From: Multifurca ochricompacta
Lineage: Eukaryota > Basidiomycota > Agaricomycetes > Russulales > Russulaceae
Direction of reading: 5' to 3'
DNA: 64,000 nucleotides
NCBI GenBank assembly: GCA_022496185.1
Contig: WTXG01000130.1
Coordinates: forward strand, 42,323 to 106,322
In this document: piece after piece, positions 34,935 to 44,705 of the stretch
How the letters are laid out: every line of letters starts with the position of its first letter
Numbering within the stretch: position 1 is the stretch's first letter
Program-made: the position numbers and the translations under genes
The notes under the pieces: model-generated
Databases searched by the model: none
Told to the model about the DNA's origin: nothing
The model's input: only the letters and a program-made list of their open reading frames with translations

Positions 34935-35403
34935 ATGTCGTCTCAACTCACTACCATTGTCCCTGTCTGTGACAGATCCAACTACCATGAATGGGTTGGA
35001 ATCATGCAGGCCTACCTCATGGCCAATGGACTCTGGGAAATAACCAATGGCACTGATCTTAAAATTACTGCCAAGGATGAGCAGCATCCCACTGCAGATG
35101 AGCTCAGAGATCAGAAGGAATGGGAGTGCGCTGACAATCGAGCCATCGGCACCATTGTCCTGTGCCTATCAGCTTCCATTCAGCAGGAACACCGCTCCAC
35201 GATCTCTGCTAACGCTTTATGGGTAGCCCTCAAAGCTAAGTACGGCGCTGTGGGACCATCTGCGATCTTCAGGGACTTCAAGGAGGCCCTGAACTTCCGC
35301 TTGGACTCATCAAAGCACCCTGCCCCTCAGATCAATCGTCTCCAAGTCGCTTTTGAGTGGCTTGAGTCCAATAGCATTACCATCCCTGATATGCTGCAGG
35401 GAA
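34935..35403 (+). pseudogene. Copia-1 gag, 5' part (split by copia-2)
   Basis: The ATG at 34935 opens MSSQLTTIVPVCDRSNYHEW, a typical copia gag (UBN2-like) start, with WVGIMQAYLMANGLWE and later LWVALKAKYGAVGPSA. The frame is open up to the copia-2 insertion at 35404. It continues after the insertion and its target duplication at 44706 as LLHTLPPRWEALIPTIL. That continuation runs to a stop at 44891-44893, before any zinc knuckle is seen. Confidence 0.85.
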
Positions 35404-36502
35404 TGTTGAGACGAGCCGGACTCCCGGGTGGACTCGATCTAACAATCGTGATAAGATAAGCTAAAGTGCGTCCATTAACTGATTGAGATACAATTCCACA
35501 TTGCACGCACAACACACTCCTTCTTATATCTTGTCACAAGTAAATAGAACTATTTACTGTTATGATTGTCACGCTTCTATGTAGTATAAAAGGTCGTTAC
35601 ATTGTACGCGTTCACTTCAGTTTTGACCACAACAACTGAAGTGAGTATCAGTATCTTATCTTTACTGTAGTTAGCTAATGCTTAGTAACAGCCTATCCGC
35701 TATCTACATAGGTAAAGATACTAATTAATATATCAGTTTTGACCACAACAACTGAACCTATCCGCTATCTACATAGATAGCTAAACTCTTTATCAGCTGC
35801 GTTTCATCAGGTTATGGGCCCTGCCCTAATCTAAATTATCCAGAAGAAGATCTAGTATTTTACACAAGCTCCCTTGAAGTCGAACAAATGCAAATTTATT
35901 CTCCCAGAAAAGGCGAGCCTCTGTTTAATGTTTTTTGTAGTATACCTCAATTCCACGGCCCCTGGAGCCGGTGGATCGGTGTAGACTGGACCCCTTATTG
36001 GGTTTCCCACGAACCGTGCGACGGAGCGTGGCAACGCAGAAGCACGTGTGAGTTTTCTCTCAGCCCAGAAGCGCGATTACATAATTATCATAAAGTACTA
36101 TAATTTACTTATCCCGGGGAAACGTGCACATGATAGCTGGTTAGGCACCGTGCATGAGCCGGATGCGGCCTTACTGCCAAGATAGGAAGCCGGGTGGGAG
36201 GCCCCGGGGACTATTTGCCTACTGAACGGTTGGCTCCGACTCCACAGGATGGGGCGTAGTTTTTGGGTCTAGAACAAGGCGGGGTAGTCACTCCCCTGAG
36301 CGCTTGGGCTCGTCACAACTGCGGTACACTAGATAGTTATGGTAGTAGATAGATCGCGCGTTTTGGTGTCTGAGAGACTGGATCCTCTGTGGATTCAGGG
36401 AGTACAGTTGATACACCAGAGGTACTAGGATCTTCATAATCTGGGTCTGACTGCTCCTCTCACCCAGATTGGAAATCATCGCACCAGCAGTAATTTGTAG
36501 AT

Positions 36503-37351
36503 ATGGCACCATCATTTTCTGTCCCACCATCAGCAACGATCGAGATCCTGGATGGATCTAACTGGGCAGTTTGGTTGGCGCAGATGATGGCTCTTTTCCG
36601 TATGAACGGAGTCCGGGACCATCTCATCAGTGATAAACCTGATCCCGCAGGGAATTGGGACTCTGAAGAGGGGGTTCTCTTAGGTGTCTTGGAGATTTAC
36701 ACTCAAAAAGATGTCTGGCAGACAGTAGCGGATGACACAAAGTTCAAAACTTGTAGGACCAAGTGGGAAGAGCTCAAACGCGTTTACGGGGGTGTGGGAT
36801 CGATGTCTGCGTTTAACACCTGGGCTGCCCTCACCGGCACTTCCTTGAGCGACTCATCACCCATGCTCCCTCAGCTGCAGAAGTTGAATGATGCACGCAT
36901 TACCCTGAAGAACAATGAGATGGAGATCTCAGATTTACAGTACAGTTTCATCCTGATCAAAGCATTACCCAATTCGTACTCGGCAGTCGCTTCCACCATC
37001 CTGGCGTCCGGAACGCCGTCGGATCTTTCCCCTCAAGTTATTCAAGAGCATATACTTAATGAGGAAGGTCGTCGGTCCGGTGCTTCCGCATCTCTGAATA
37101 AATCTGCGCCCATCAAGAAAGACAAGAAGAACATCAAATGTTACTATTGTCAGAAAAACGGGCACAAGATTTCGGAATGCCGGAAAAAGAAAAAGGATGA
37201 GGAGGACAAGAAGGCGACGGGAAGCAAGGATGGTCAGAATAAGGCCGTCAACGCGCACGTAGAGTCATCGGCCAGTATTGTAGAGATACCCGATGACAAT
37301 AATAATGATATACGCGTTTCCCTCTATGCCGCGGTACGATCAGATGGATGA
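36503..37351 (+). CDS. Copia-2 gag with CCHC zinc knuckle
   Basis: 282 residues. The UBN2-type gag core includes DGSNWAVWLAQMMALF, LWEIT-like spacing and a helical region ending VIQEHILNEEGRR. A retroviral zinc knuckle CYYCQKNGHKISEC lies near residues 213-226, followed by a Lys-rich tail. The ATG at 36503 follows the leader. The frame ends at a TGA (37349-37351) that overlaps the pol frame by a few bases. In most fungal copia elements gag and pol share one frame. A missing G in the GGATGATGG stretch would therefore explain the break, though programmed frameshifting cannot be excluded. Confidence 0.88.
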   Translation: MAPSFSVPPSATIEILDGSNWAVWLAQMMALFRMNGVRDHLISDKPDPAGNWDSEEGVLLGVLEIYTQKDVWQTVADDTKFKTCRTKWEELKRVYGGVGSMSAFNTWAALTGTSLSDSSPMLPQLQKLNDARITLKNNEMEISDLQYSFILIKALPNSYSAVASTILASGTPSDLSPQVIQEHILNEEGRRSGASASLNKSAPIKKDKKNIKCYYCQKNGHKISECRKKKKDEEDKKATGSKDGQNKAVNAHVESSASIVEIPDDNNNDIRVSLYAAVRSDG

Positions 37352-40300
37352 TGGACTCAGGGGCCACGCATCATATATCACCTAATCGCTCTGACTTTAC
37401 TGAGCATTCTCCGGCTAACGGCACAGTACGCCTGGGAGATAACTCTAATGTCAAGCAAATCGGTGTGGGGACAGTGGTTTTCAACACCACTGTAGGAAAT
37501 CGGGACTCGGAGATTACCCTAAGCAACGTTCTGCACATACCAGACGTTAAGACGCGCTTTATCTCAACGCGCGCTCTTACTCAGAAGGGAGCCGTAGTCT
37601 CATTCGCGGACAAGAAGTTCACGATTTCAGTCCAAAACCAGAAAATTGCGCAGGGTTACCTAGAGGATAATCTTTATTGGTTAGATGCCTCAATTGGAGC
37701 CCTAAATGTGCACTCGCGTGTCGCACACTCGCTTGACACCTGGCATCATCGTATGGGGCATATGTCGCACAATGCTCTAAAGCGGTATCATAATTCCGTA
37801 AAAGGAATAGAGTTTGATGCCTCAATCGATAGTAATCAGTCGCCTTGCCCTGGGTGTGAACTCGGCAAGCAGGCGCGACTACCCTTTTCGGCATCGCATA
37901 AGCGATCGGATCACAGGCTTAGGACTGTACACAGTGATCTAGCCGGTCCGATGCAAGTGCAATCAATACAAGGTGCATTGTACATGGCGACATTCATAGA
38001 TGATTATTCTAGACATGGAGTCGTGTATTTTCTAAAGAGTAAAGACCAGTGTGCACATGCCTTCAAAAAATTTCTTGCCTGGGCTGAAGCTCAGACATCA
38101 GAAAAGTTATTGGCATTACACTCTGATCGAGGAGGGGAATACATGTCGCGTGCGGTACAAGCAGTACTAGATGAAAAGGGGATCGAGCATAAACTTACAA
38201 TGCCAGGTTCGCCACAGCAGAATGGCATAGCCGAGAGGTGGAATAGGACGATCTTAGACAAAGCGCGTGCTATGTTACACAGCGCTGGGTTGTCCCTCGG
38301 CTTTTGGGAGTTGGCAGTTGACACTGCCGTTCACACATACAATCGTACTCCCACAAGAACATTAGGGTGGCGCACACCGCATGAGCTCTGGAGTGCTGGT
38401 CACATTCCAGATGTCTCTTATTTTCACGTTTTCGGATGCAAGGGATATGTACACGTCCCAGAGGACAAACGCAGGAAATTAGATCCGAGAGCGATCGAAA
38501 TGATGTTTGTCGGGTACGAACCGGGTTCAAAGGGTTACCGGTTATGGAATTTGAGTACCCGAGCGGTCGTCTTGTCTCGCGATGTGACATTTGACGAGCG
38601 TTCCTTTCCATTTCGGGAGAGTAGTCAGCCGTCTACTCGGCCCGAGAAACCCGTGGTCCTCGCAGGACCACTGACTATAGAGTTCCCCGTAGTCTCGCGT
38701 GTAGAAGAGAATAGGGAGGTGGTCCCTCCAAGGACACCATCCCCGGTTACCAGACAGAGTGTAGAAGGTTCTGAATATGATATTTTTGTTACTCCACCAT
38801 CCAGACCACAGACGCGAGAACCGCCACCGCGTGCACCCACAGTCCGCATATTCCATACCCGTAGACCCGCGGACACTACCCCGCAGGGTCAAGCAGCCGA
38901 GTCCTCACAGCCTTCACCCAGGCGACTACGGGATCAACCCCGTAGGAACCCGCGGTACTATAACAAGGACAACGCTGAGATTAACGAAGACGGACGTTTG
39001 GGGCACATGGCACTTCTTGCGGCTGCTGTATATCGCGATCCACTATCTTACAGGGAAGCAATTGGGTCTGAATATTCAGAGGAGTGGCGCGATGCGTGCC
39101 AATACGAGATGGACGCACTCGCAAAGAATGGAACCTGGAGCCTAGTAGATTTACCAGCGGGCCGAAAGGCTGTCACGGCTCTACTTTATTTTTCCTTTAT
39201 TTTTCTCCCTTTTGGATCACATGACCGTGGGAAGATTACCCAGCAGTCTCAACACGTGATCATGGGAATGTAGTCGTGACATGGATCATGTGACCGAGTC
39301 ACATGTAATAGTCACATGCTGCTTAGTCAGCACAAGAGCCACTCAACAATAACAAGTCGATTCTCTATTGTGTTTACCACAATAGGCAAGGCCCCACAGT
39401 CTAGACGGTTCTAGACCAAGTGGAGCTGTTATCAAGATAAGAAGAGTCCAGCCTAGAAGGTTCTAGGTAAGTGGAGCTCTAGATAAGGGCCCAGGTTGGG
39501 CCATGGCCAATTTTAGCACAGAATCACATGTATCAGTAGATAGACGTGTTCCAGACCTAAGGGCTAGACTACATATCAGTTATCTACTCCACAGTGACGT
39601 CATTATGACATCACACTGTGGAGCATGATCAGTCAGCAGAGTAAAGCAGCTTACGAATCACAAAGATAAGGCTCAGTCAGCAATACAGCTGACTGATACT
39701 TGCTGATTCTTGCTTACACTTACTGCTTACCTCGTTACACTGAGAAATGTATATAAGACCCTCTGTAACAGCCTGTAGCCCCCATCTTGTCCTCTTGGGG
39801 CTGCAGGTGAGTAACTGTCTACACGAGTTCGATACATAGTGCTAATGATACACTGCCTCCCTGTGTGACTCAATCCTCTGGATCTTGTCCTCTTGGGGCT
39901 GCAGCTTCTTCCAGTTTCAGAACGCCGTCATCGTGGTTGCAAAACCACAGTGGGTGACACAGTTCCTGGTCATTGCTTGACGCGTGACGTTTGCCTCCGC
40001 GGTACGCCCAACGACTTAGGTCACCACACCTTTGCCCTTCCTGTTTCTAAGTGTACACGGAGCTTCACCCGTTACAGGCCATTAAATCTAAGTGGGTGTT
40101 TAAGTGCAAAGCAGATGGACGCTTTCGCGCGTGTCTGGTGGCCAAGGGATTCACGCAGATACAGGGAATAGACTACGACGAAACATTTTCACTGGTTGCC
40201 CGGTTTAAGTCCTTGCGACTCTTGCTAGCGTTGGCTGCGCTAGAGGATTGGGAGATCCATCAGATGGATGTCAAGTCGGCATTCCTAAATGGGCAACTGG

Positions 40301-41484
40301 AAGAAGAAATATATATGGAGCAGCCTCAGGGTTTTGTCGAGTCAGGTCACGAGCAGAAGGTCTGCCTTCTCAAAAAGGCACTCTACGGCTTAAAGCAAGC
40401 TTCGCGCGCATGGAACTTACAATTCCATGGAGTTCTCGTGGAACTCGGCTTCACGCGTTGTTTCTCAGATGCGGGTGTTTACGTGTATCATCGACAAGGA
40501 GGGGAGGGCTTAGTGATAATAATCCTCTATGTCGATGACATCACGTTGTTGGGCGACTCTCCGGAAGAGATAGGGCGGATCAAAAAGACGTTATCTAATC
40601 ACTATGAAATGACGGATCTCGGAGAGATCAACTCATACCTCGGAGTCAGGATCACACGAGACCGCTCAATCAAGCGTTTGGAGATAGATCAAAGCCGGTA
40701 CATCTCAGAGATTGTAGAGCGCTTTGGAATGTCAGATGCGAATCCCGCGCGCACTCCACTTCCAACAGGTTCGGAGGTACATTTAGTCAAGCATACTGGA
40801 CAGGCATCCCCTGCAGAGATCAAGCTTTATCAACAGCTTATTGGGAGTCTACTTTATGTGCAGATTGGTACAAGACCGGACACTTCTTTCGCTGTTGCGC
40901 GCCTTGCGCAATATGCAGCAAACCCCTCGCCGCACCACTTGCGTCTTGCTAAATATGTACTCGCTTATTTGAAGGGTACAGCAGACTTACGGCTACGCTA
41001 TGATGGAGCGCGCGGTGAAGGACTCGTCGGATTTTCGGACTCCAGTTTGGGAGATGATGCCGACGACTATCATTCTACTTCGGGTTATGTTTTCTCACTT
41101 GCAGATGCTGCGATCTCTTGGACATCACGCAAGCAGAAGACTGTTGCCCAGAGTACCACCCATGCCGAGTATATGGCATTAGCTGAGGCGGCTAATCAGG
41201 CTGCATGGTATCGGGCTTTCCTCTCTGAGATCGGTTATGAAGTATCTGATCCCATTCCCTTACATGGTGATAACAAAGGCGCTGTTGACTTAGCGTTGAA
41301 TCCGGTGACTGGGAGAAGATCCAAACATATTCCCATCAAACACCATGCAATTCGCGAATATGTCGAAGAAGGTTTTATTGATCTCATTCGTACAGCCACA
41401 GATGACATGCTAGCCGATGGATTCACGAAGCCGCACGCACGCGCGCGACTTGAAGACTTTGTTGCTGGGTTAGGACTTATCTAA
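37348..41484 (+). pseudogene. Copia-2 pol: protease, integrase, RT, RNase H (split by solo LTR)
   Basis: The order is that of Ty1/copia. The aspartic protease (DSGATHH) lies at 37351-37371. The integrase zinc region has HHRMGHMSHNAL and CPGCELGKQARLPF. The integrase core has HSDLAGPM, FIDDYSRHG, HSDRGGEY and NGIAERWNRTILDKARAML. The RT opens at 39100 and is interrupted at 39170 by a 906-bp solo LTR, resuming at 40077 with SKWVFKCKADG. The RT motif is ILYVDDITLLG. The RNase H part has AQSTTHAEYMAL and LHGDNKGA. The stop is at 41482-41484. Apart from the solo LTR the frame is open on both sides, so the lesion is recent. Confidence 0.9.
39171..40076 (+). mobile_element. Solo gypsy-type LTR inside copia-2 pol
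   Basis: 906 bp, TGTCACGG...CCGTTACA, same family as the LTR at 43365-44469 but in the opposite orientation. TATA (TATATAAG) lies at 39750, followed 34 bp later by CCATCTTGTCCTCTTGGGG, the predicted transcript start. The same ATCTTGTCCTCTTGGGGCTG motif recurs about 100 bp downstream. Flanks overlap as AGGC/GGCC (host word AAGGCC), so the target duplication is imperfect. The interrupted host codons read Lys-Ala-(Ile)-Lys across the insertion. Confidence 0.85.
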
Positions 41485-41511
41485 TCTGGAATTGTCCTAA
41501 TCACGGGGGGA

Positions 41512-41626
41512 TGTTGAGACGAGCCGGACTCCCGGGTGGACTCGATCTAACGATCGTGATAAGATAAGCTAAAGTGCGTCCATTAACTGATTGAGATACA
41601 ATTCCACATTGCACGCACAACACACT
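41512..41626 (+). repeat. Copia-2 3' LTR, first part
   Basis: This matches 35404-35518 and is broken at ACACT by the gypsy-type element. The remainder is at 44470-44700. Visible substitutions against the 5' LTR are CAATCG/CGATCG and TAATGC/TAACGC (both CpG type) plus one other C/T change. Confidence 0.9.
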
Positions 41627-41706
41627 TGTAACGGGTGAAGCTCTGTGTACACTTAGTAACAAAGAAGGGCAAAGGTATGGTGACCTAAGTCGTTGGGCGT
41701 ACCGCG

Positions 41707-42596
41707 GAGAGCTGTGTGATGGCGGCCATCATGGCGCCCATCATGTTACGTAGCTCTGCTGGTGTCATTGTAAGCGGGGTCTGCGCTGGCGGCGGGGGAT
41801 TGGTACTGGGTCCACTGGACCCGGTTGTGGGAGCGGTGCTAGCCATAGGACTAGTAGGACTATTCTGTCTGGCTGGAGGAGTGTCGCGACGAGTAGGAGT
41901 GCTGGAATCGGAAGGAGTGGAATTAGAAGAAGTAATATCAGGTACACCAGCTTGACGGAGTAATTCGTCAGATAACTGGGAAGCTAAATTCCTGATAAAC
42001 TGTTGTTCTTCTAGTTCTGCCTCGATTGCAGGGGAGATTAAATTTTCTATAGGTGACGGTGCTCGGCTAGGTAATCGAGAGGGCCTAGCGGAGCGGTTGT
42101 ATGGAGGGTTAGGTGTTCTAGAACTTCTAGAAGCCACCGTTCAGTCGGTCAGATATTCTAATTCTGACCCAATTTCTTCTTCTTCTTCTTCCCACTCAGC
42201 GGCGCGTGCGACAAGGTCGGTGACCGTTACTTCTGTACCGGGGAGATACCAGTTGCCAAAAAGCTCTCTTAATTCGGCCTCGGCAGACGGGTGGTGGTGT
42301 AAACGCTCAGTTATTTCGTTTAACCAGTTGCGCACCAGTCTGTCGCAGTAAAGAAAAATGTCCCGTTCGTCCTCGAAGCTTTCTTCAACGATATTGTTGG
42401 CTTCGCGGAGAGTAGGGGAAGTAGAGAGAGCGCCTTCTGACCCTTCTATGGTAGAAGAGGCGGGTGTGGCAAAATGTTCTTCTTGGGTGTTATCCCAATG
42501 GTAATGATATGCGAGATCGAAGGAGACTGTCGAGGGAAGATTGTTGAAAGTAAAAGGGAAGTCGGGGTGTTGCGGAAGAATGTTTTCCGCAGTCAC
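41707..42596 (-). pseudogene. Gag-like reading frames of the pol-less gypsy element
   Basis: Two adjacent minus-strand frames are seen. The upstream one (42596-42141) is acidic, with EERDIFLYC-like and LVRNWLNEITERL segments and a Glu-rich end. The second (from about 42137) is Ser/Pro/Thr-rich with a helical end MTPAELRNMMGAMMAAITQL, cut by the jump into LTR sequence at 41706. I do not recognise a capsid domain with confidence. Their place between leader and lost pol argues for gag. Confidence 0.5.
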
Positions 42597-42789
42597 GTCT
42601 TCCTGATGTGGCTGCTCCTGAATAGGAAGCGGCGGCGTTAAAATGTGTCTTCCTCTCCTTCAAAGTTGTTGGACACGCTCTCGAGCGCGCCGGATGATAC
42701 GGTCAACCCATGGAATACGCGGCGTTGTGGAAAAAGGTATGGAAGCTGGTCCGCTGGACCAGAAGCTTCGTAGTTTTGGTGTGTTTCGA

Positions 42790-43364
42790 TGTTACAAGTG
42801 CCGCACAACGCTAAGCACAGGATGAAAGGGTGTGTCAACCAAAGAGGCGAATACTAATGCACACAAGAGTGCACTAGCCAAGCTCCGGCGGTAATGACAA
42901 ACACCAGGAAAAATGATATGGGAAGTTACAGAGCCCAAGGCTGTCTGCCGCAGTCTCCTCGACCTATTGGCTGCCTCTCACACAAGGGACACGAGCCCAA
43001 GTGCTCTGAAATCGGTTCTGACAGATGTCTCTCTGAGTTCGTCACCGGTTTCCCGGGGCCCCCTCAGCTCTGCCCAGTTTTACACTCCTTGGTAGGAGAT
43101 CCGGCACAGATGATCCCCAAGCGCGTGTAAACACGACAACTCAAGTTTGGAATGACCAAGCAACCAGGATAACCACTACTCGGGTATATCTCTGATCACT
43201 GCCTCGGCTATGAATTATTGGCTCAACTCAGCTACTGTCTGATCAGGCCTCCGACCCCAGGGGTTGTAACTAAGACTGTGTGAAACACTACTACTGCTGT
43301 AAGAAAGGTTTTTAAAGTGCCGGCCCGAAACTGGGAGGACACGTAGGATACAATCTTGTCCTAA
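42790..43364 (-). other. Untranslated leader conserved with gypsy-A
   Basis: This stretch matches 58075-58620 of gypsy-A in blocks. Shared words include GCAACGCTAAGCACAGGA, GACACGAGCCCAAG, GGGGCCCCCT and TTTTACACTCCTTGGTAG. The gag frames, by contrast, are unrelated in sequence. Next to the LTR lies TTAGGACAAGAT (minus strand), the putative self-primer-binding site. Confidence 0.7.
43350..43364 (-). promoter_or_regulatory. Putative self-primer-binding site
   Basis: On the minus strand the LTR end CCCGTTACA is followed by TTAGGACAAGATTG. Its AGGACAAGAT is the exact complement of ATCTTGTCCT, found 27-34 bp after the LTR TATA box. No TGG (tRNA 3'-CCA complement) is present at the junction. Confidence 0.65.
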
Positions 43365-44469
43365 TGTAACGGGTGAAGCTCCGTGTACACTTAGTAACAA
43401 AGAAGGGCAAAGGTATGGTGACCTAAGTCGTTGGGCGTACCGCGGAGGCAAACGTCACGCGTTAAGCAATGACCAGGAACTGTGTCACCCACAGTGGTTT
43501 TGCAACCATGATGACGGCGTTCTGAAACTGGAAGAAGCTGCAGCCCCAAGTGCTGCTTTCTTATAATGTGCCTATCCCTAGCACCTCAGGGTGTGTCTAA
43601 CCCTAAACACATAAGGGGACCTTATCCAGCCACTGTCAACACCGTAGGTAAGGTATTTCTACTACCGTCCTACAGCTTTGGTGCTTGACTTGGTGACCTT
43701 CTGTTCATGGGGAGTCTCTATAAAACTGGAAGAAACTGCAGCCCCAAGAGGACAAGATCCAAAGGATTGAGTCACACAGGGAGGCAGTATGCCATTAGCA
43801 CTATGTATCGAACTTGTGTAGACAGTTACTCACCTGCAGCCCCAAGAGGACAAGATGGGGGCTACAGGCTGTTACAGAGGGTCTTATATACATTTCTCAG
43901 TGTAACAAAGTAAGCAGTAAGTGTAAGCAAGAATCATCAAGTATCAGTCAGCTGTATTGCTGACTGAGCCTTATCTTTGTGATTCGTAAGCTGCTTTACT
44001 CTGCTGACTGATCATGCTCCACAGTGTGATGTCATAATGACGTCACTGTGGAGTAGATAACTGATATGTAGTCTAGCCCGTAGGTCTGGAACGCGTCTGT
44101 CTACTGATACATGTGATTCTGTGCTAAAATTGGCCATGGCCCAACCTGGGCCCTTATCTAGAGCTCCACTTACCTAGAACCTTCTAGGCTGGACTCCTCT
44201 TATCTTGATAACAGCTCCACTTGGTCTAGAACCGTCTAGACTGTGGGGCCTTGCCTATTGTGGTAAACACAATAGAGAATCGACTTGTTATTGTTGAGTG
44301 GCTCTTGTGCTGACTAAGCAGCATGTGACTATTACATGTGACTCGGTCACATGATCCATGTCACAACTACATTCCCATGATCACGTGTTGAGACTGCTGG
44401 GTAATCTTCCCACAGTCATGTGATCCAAAAGGGAGAAAAGAAAAGGAAAAATAAAATAGAGCCGTGACA

Positions 44470-44700
44470 ACACTCCTTCTTATATCTTGTCACAAGTAAA
44501 TAGAACTATTTACTGTTATGATTGTCACGCTTCTATGTAGTATAAAAGGTCGTTACATTGTACGCGTTCACTTCAGTTTTGACCACAACAACTGAAGTGA
44601 GTATCAGTATCTTATCTTTACTGTAGTTAGCTAACGCTTAGTAATAGCCTATCCGCTATCTACATAGATAGCTAAACTCTTTATCAGCTGCGTTTCATCA
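44470..44700 (+). repeat. Copia-2 3' LTR, second part
   Basis: Continues the 3' LTR after the gypsy-type insertion and ends TTTCATCA at 44700. The target duplication GGGAA follows. Confidence 0.9.
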
Positions 44701-44705
44701 GGGAA

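Larger units (their letters stand above)
41627..44469 (-). mobile_element. Pol-less gypsy-type element in copia-2 3' LTR
   Basis: The element is inserted on the minus strand with target duplication ACACT (41622-41626 and 44470-44474). Its 5' LTR (44469 down to 43365) is complete, 1105 bp, including a 198-bp extra segment at 43551-43748 that ends in a near-copy of the 26-bp sequence before it. The leader (43364 to about 42600) and gag-like frames follow. Only the last 80 bp of the 3' LTR (41627-41706) remain, joined directly to gag. All of pol and most of the 3' LTR are missing, so the element is a deletion derivative that could move only in trans, if at all. Confidence 0.85.
35404..44700 (+). 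mobile_element. Copia-2: Ty1/copia element nested in copia-1 gag
   Basis: The 5' LTR is 35404-35809. The 3' LTR is 41512-41626 plus 44470-44700, split by a gypsy-type element. LTR ends are TGTTGAGACG...TTTCATCA. The target duplication is GGGAA (35399-35403 and 44701-44705). A primer-binding site GGTTATGGGCCCTG at 35810 is of initiator tRNA-Met type. The purine tract ACGGGGGGA lies at 41503-41511. The leader 35824-36502 has no recognised feature. The 5' LTR carries a roughly 65-bp internal duplication (about 35715-35780) absent from the 3' LTR. Without the two later insertions and a gag/pol frame break, the element would be nearly intact. Confidence 0.93.

Noticed and set aside
39171..40076. 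Clean 5-bp target duplication for the solo LTR
   Set aside because: The flanks overlap only as AGGC/GGCC; I could not define an exact duplication without assuming lost bases.
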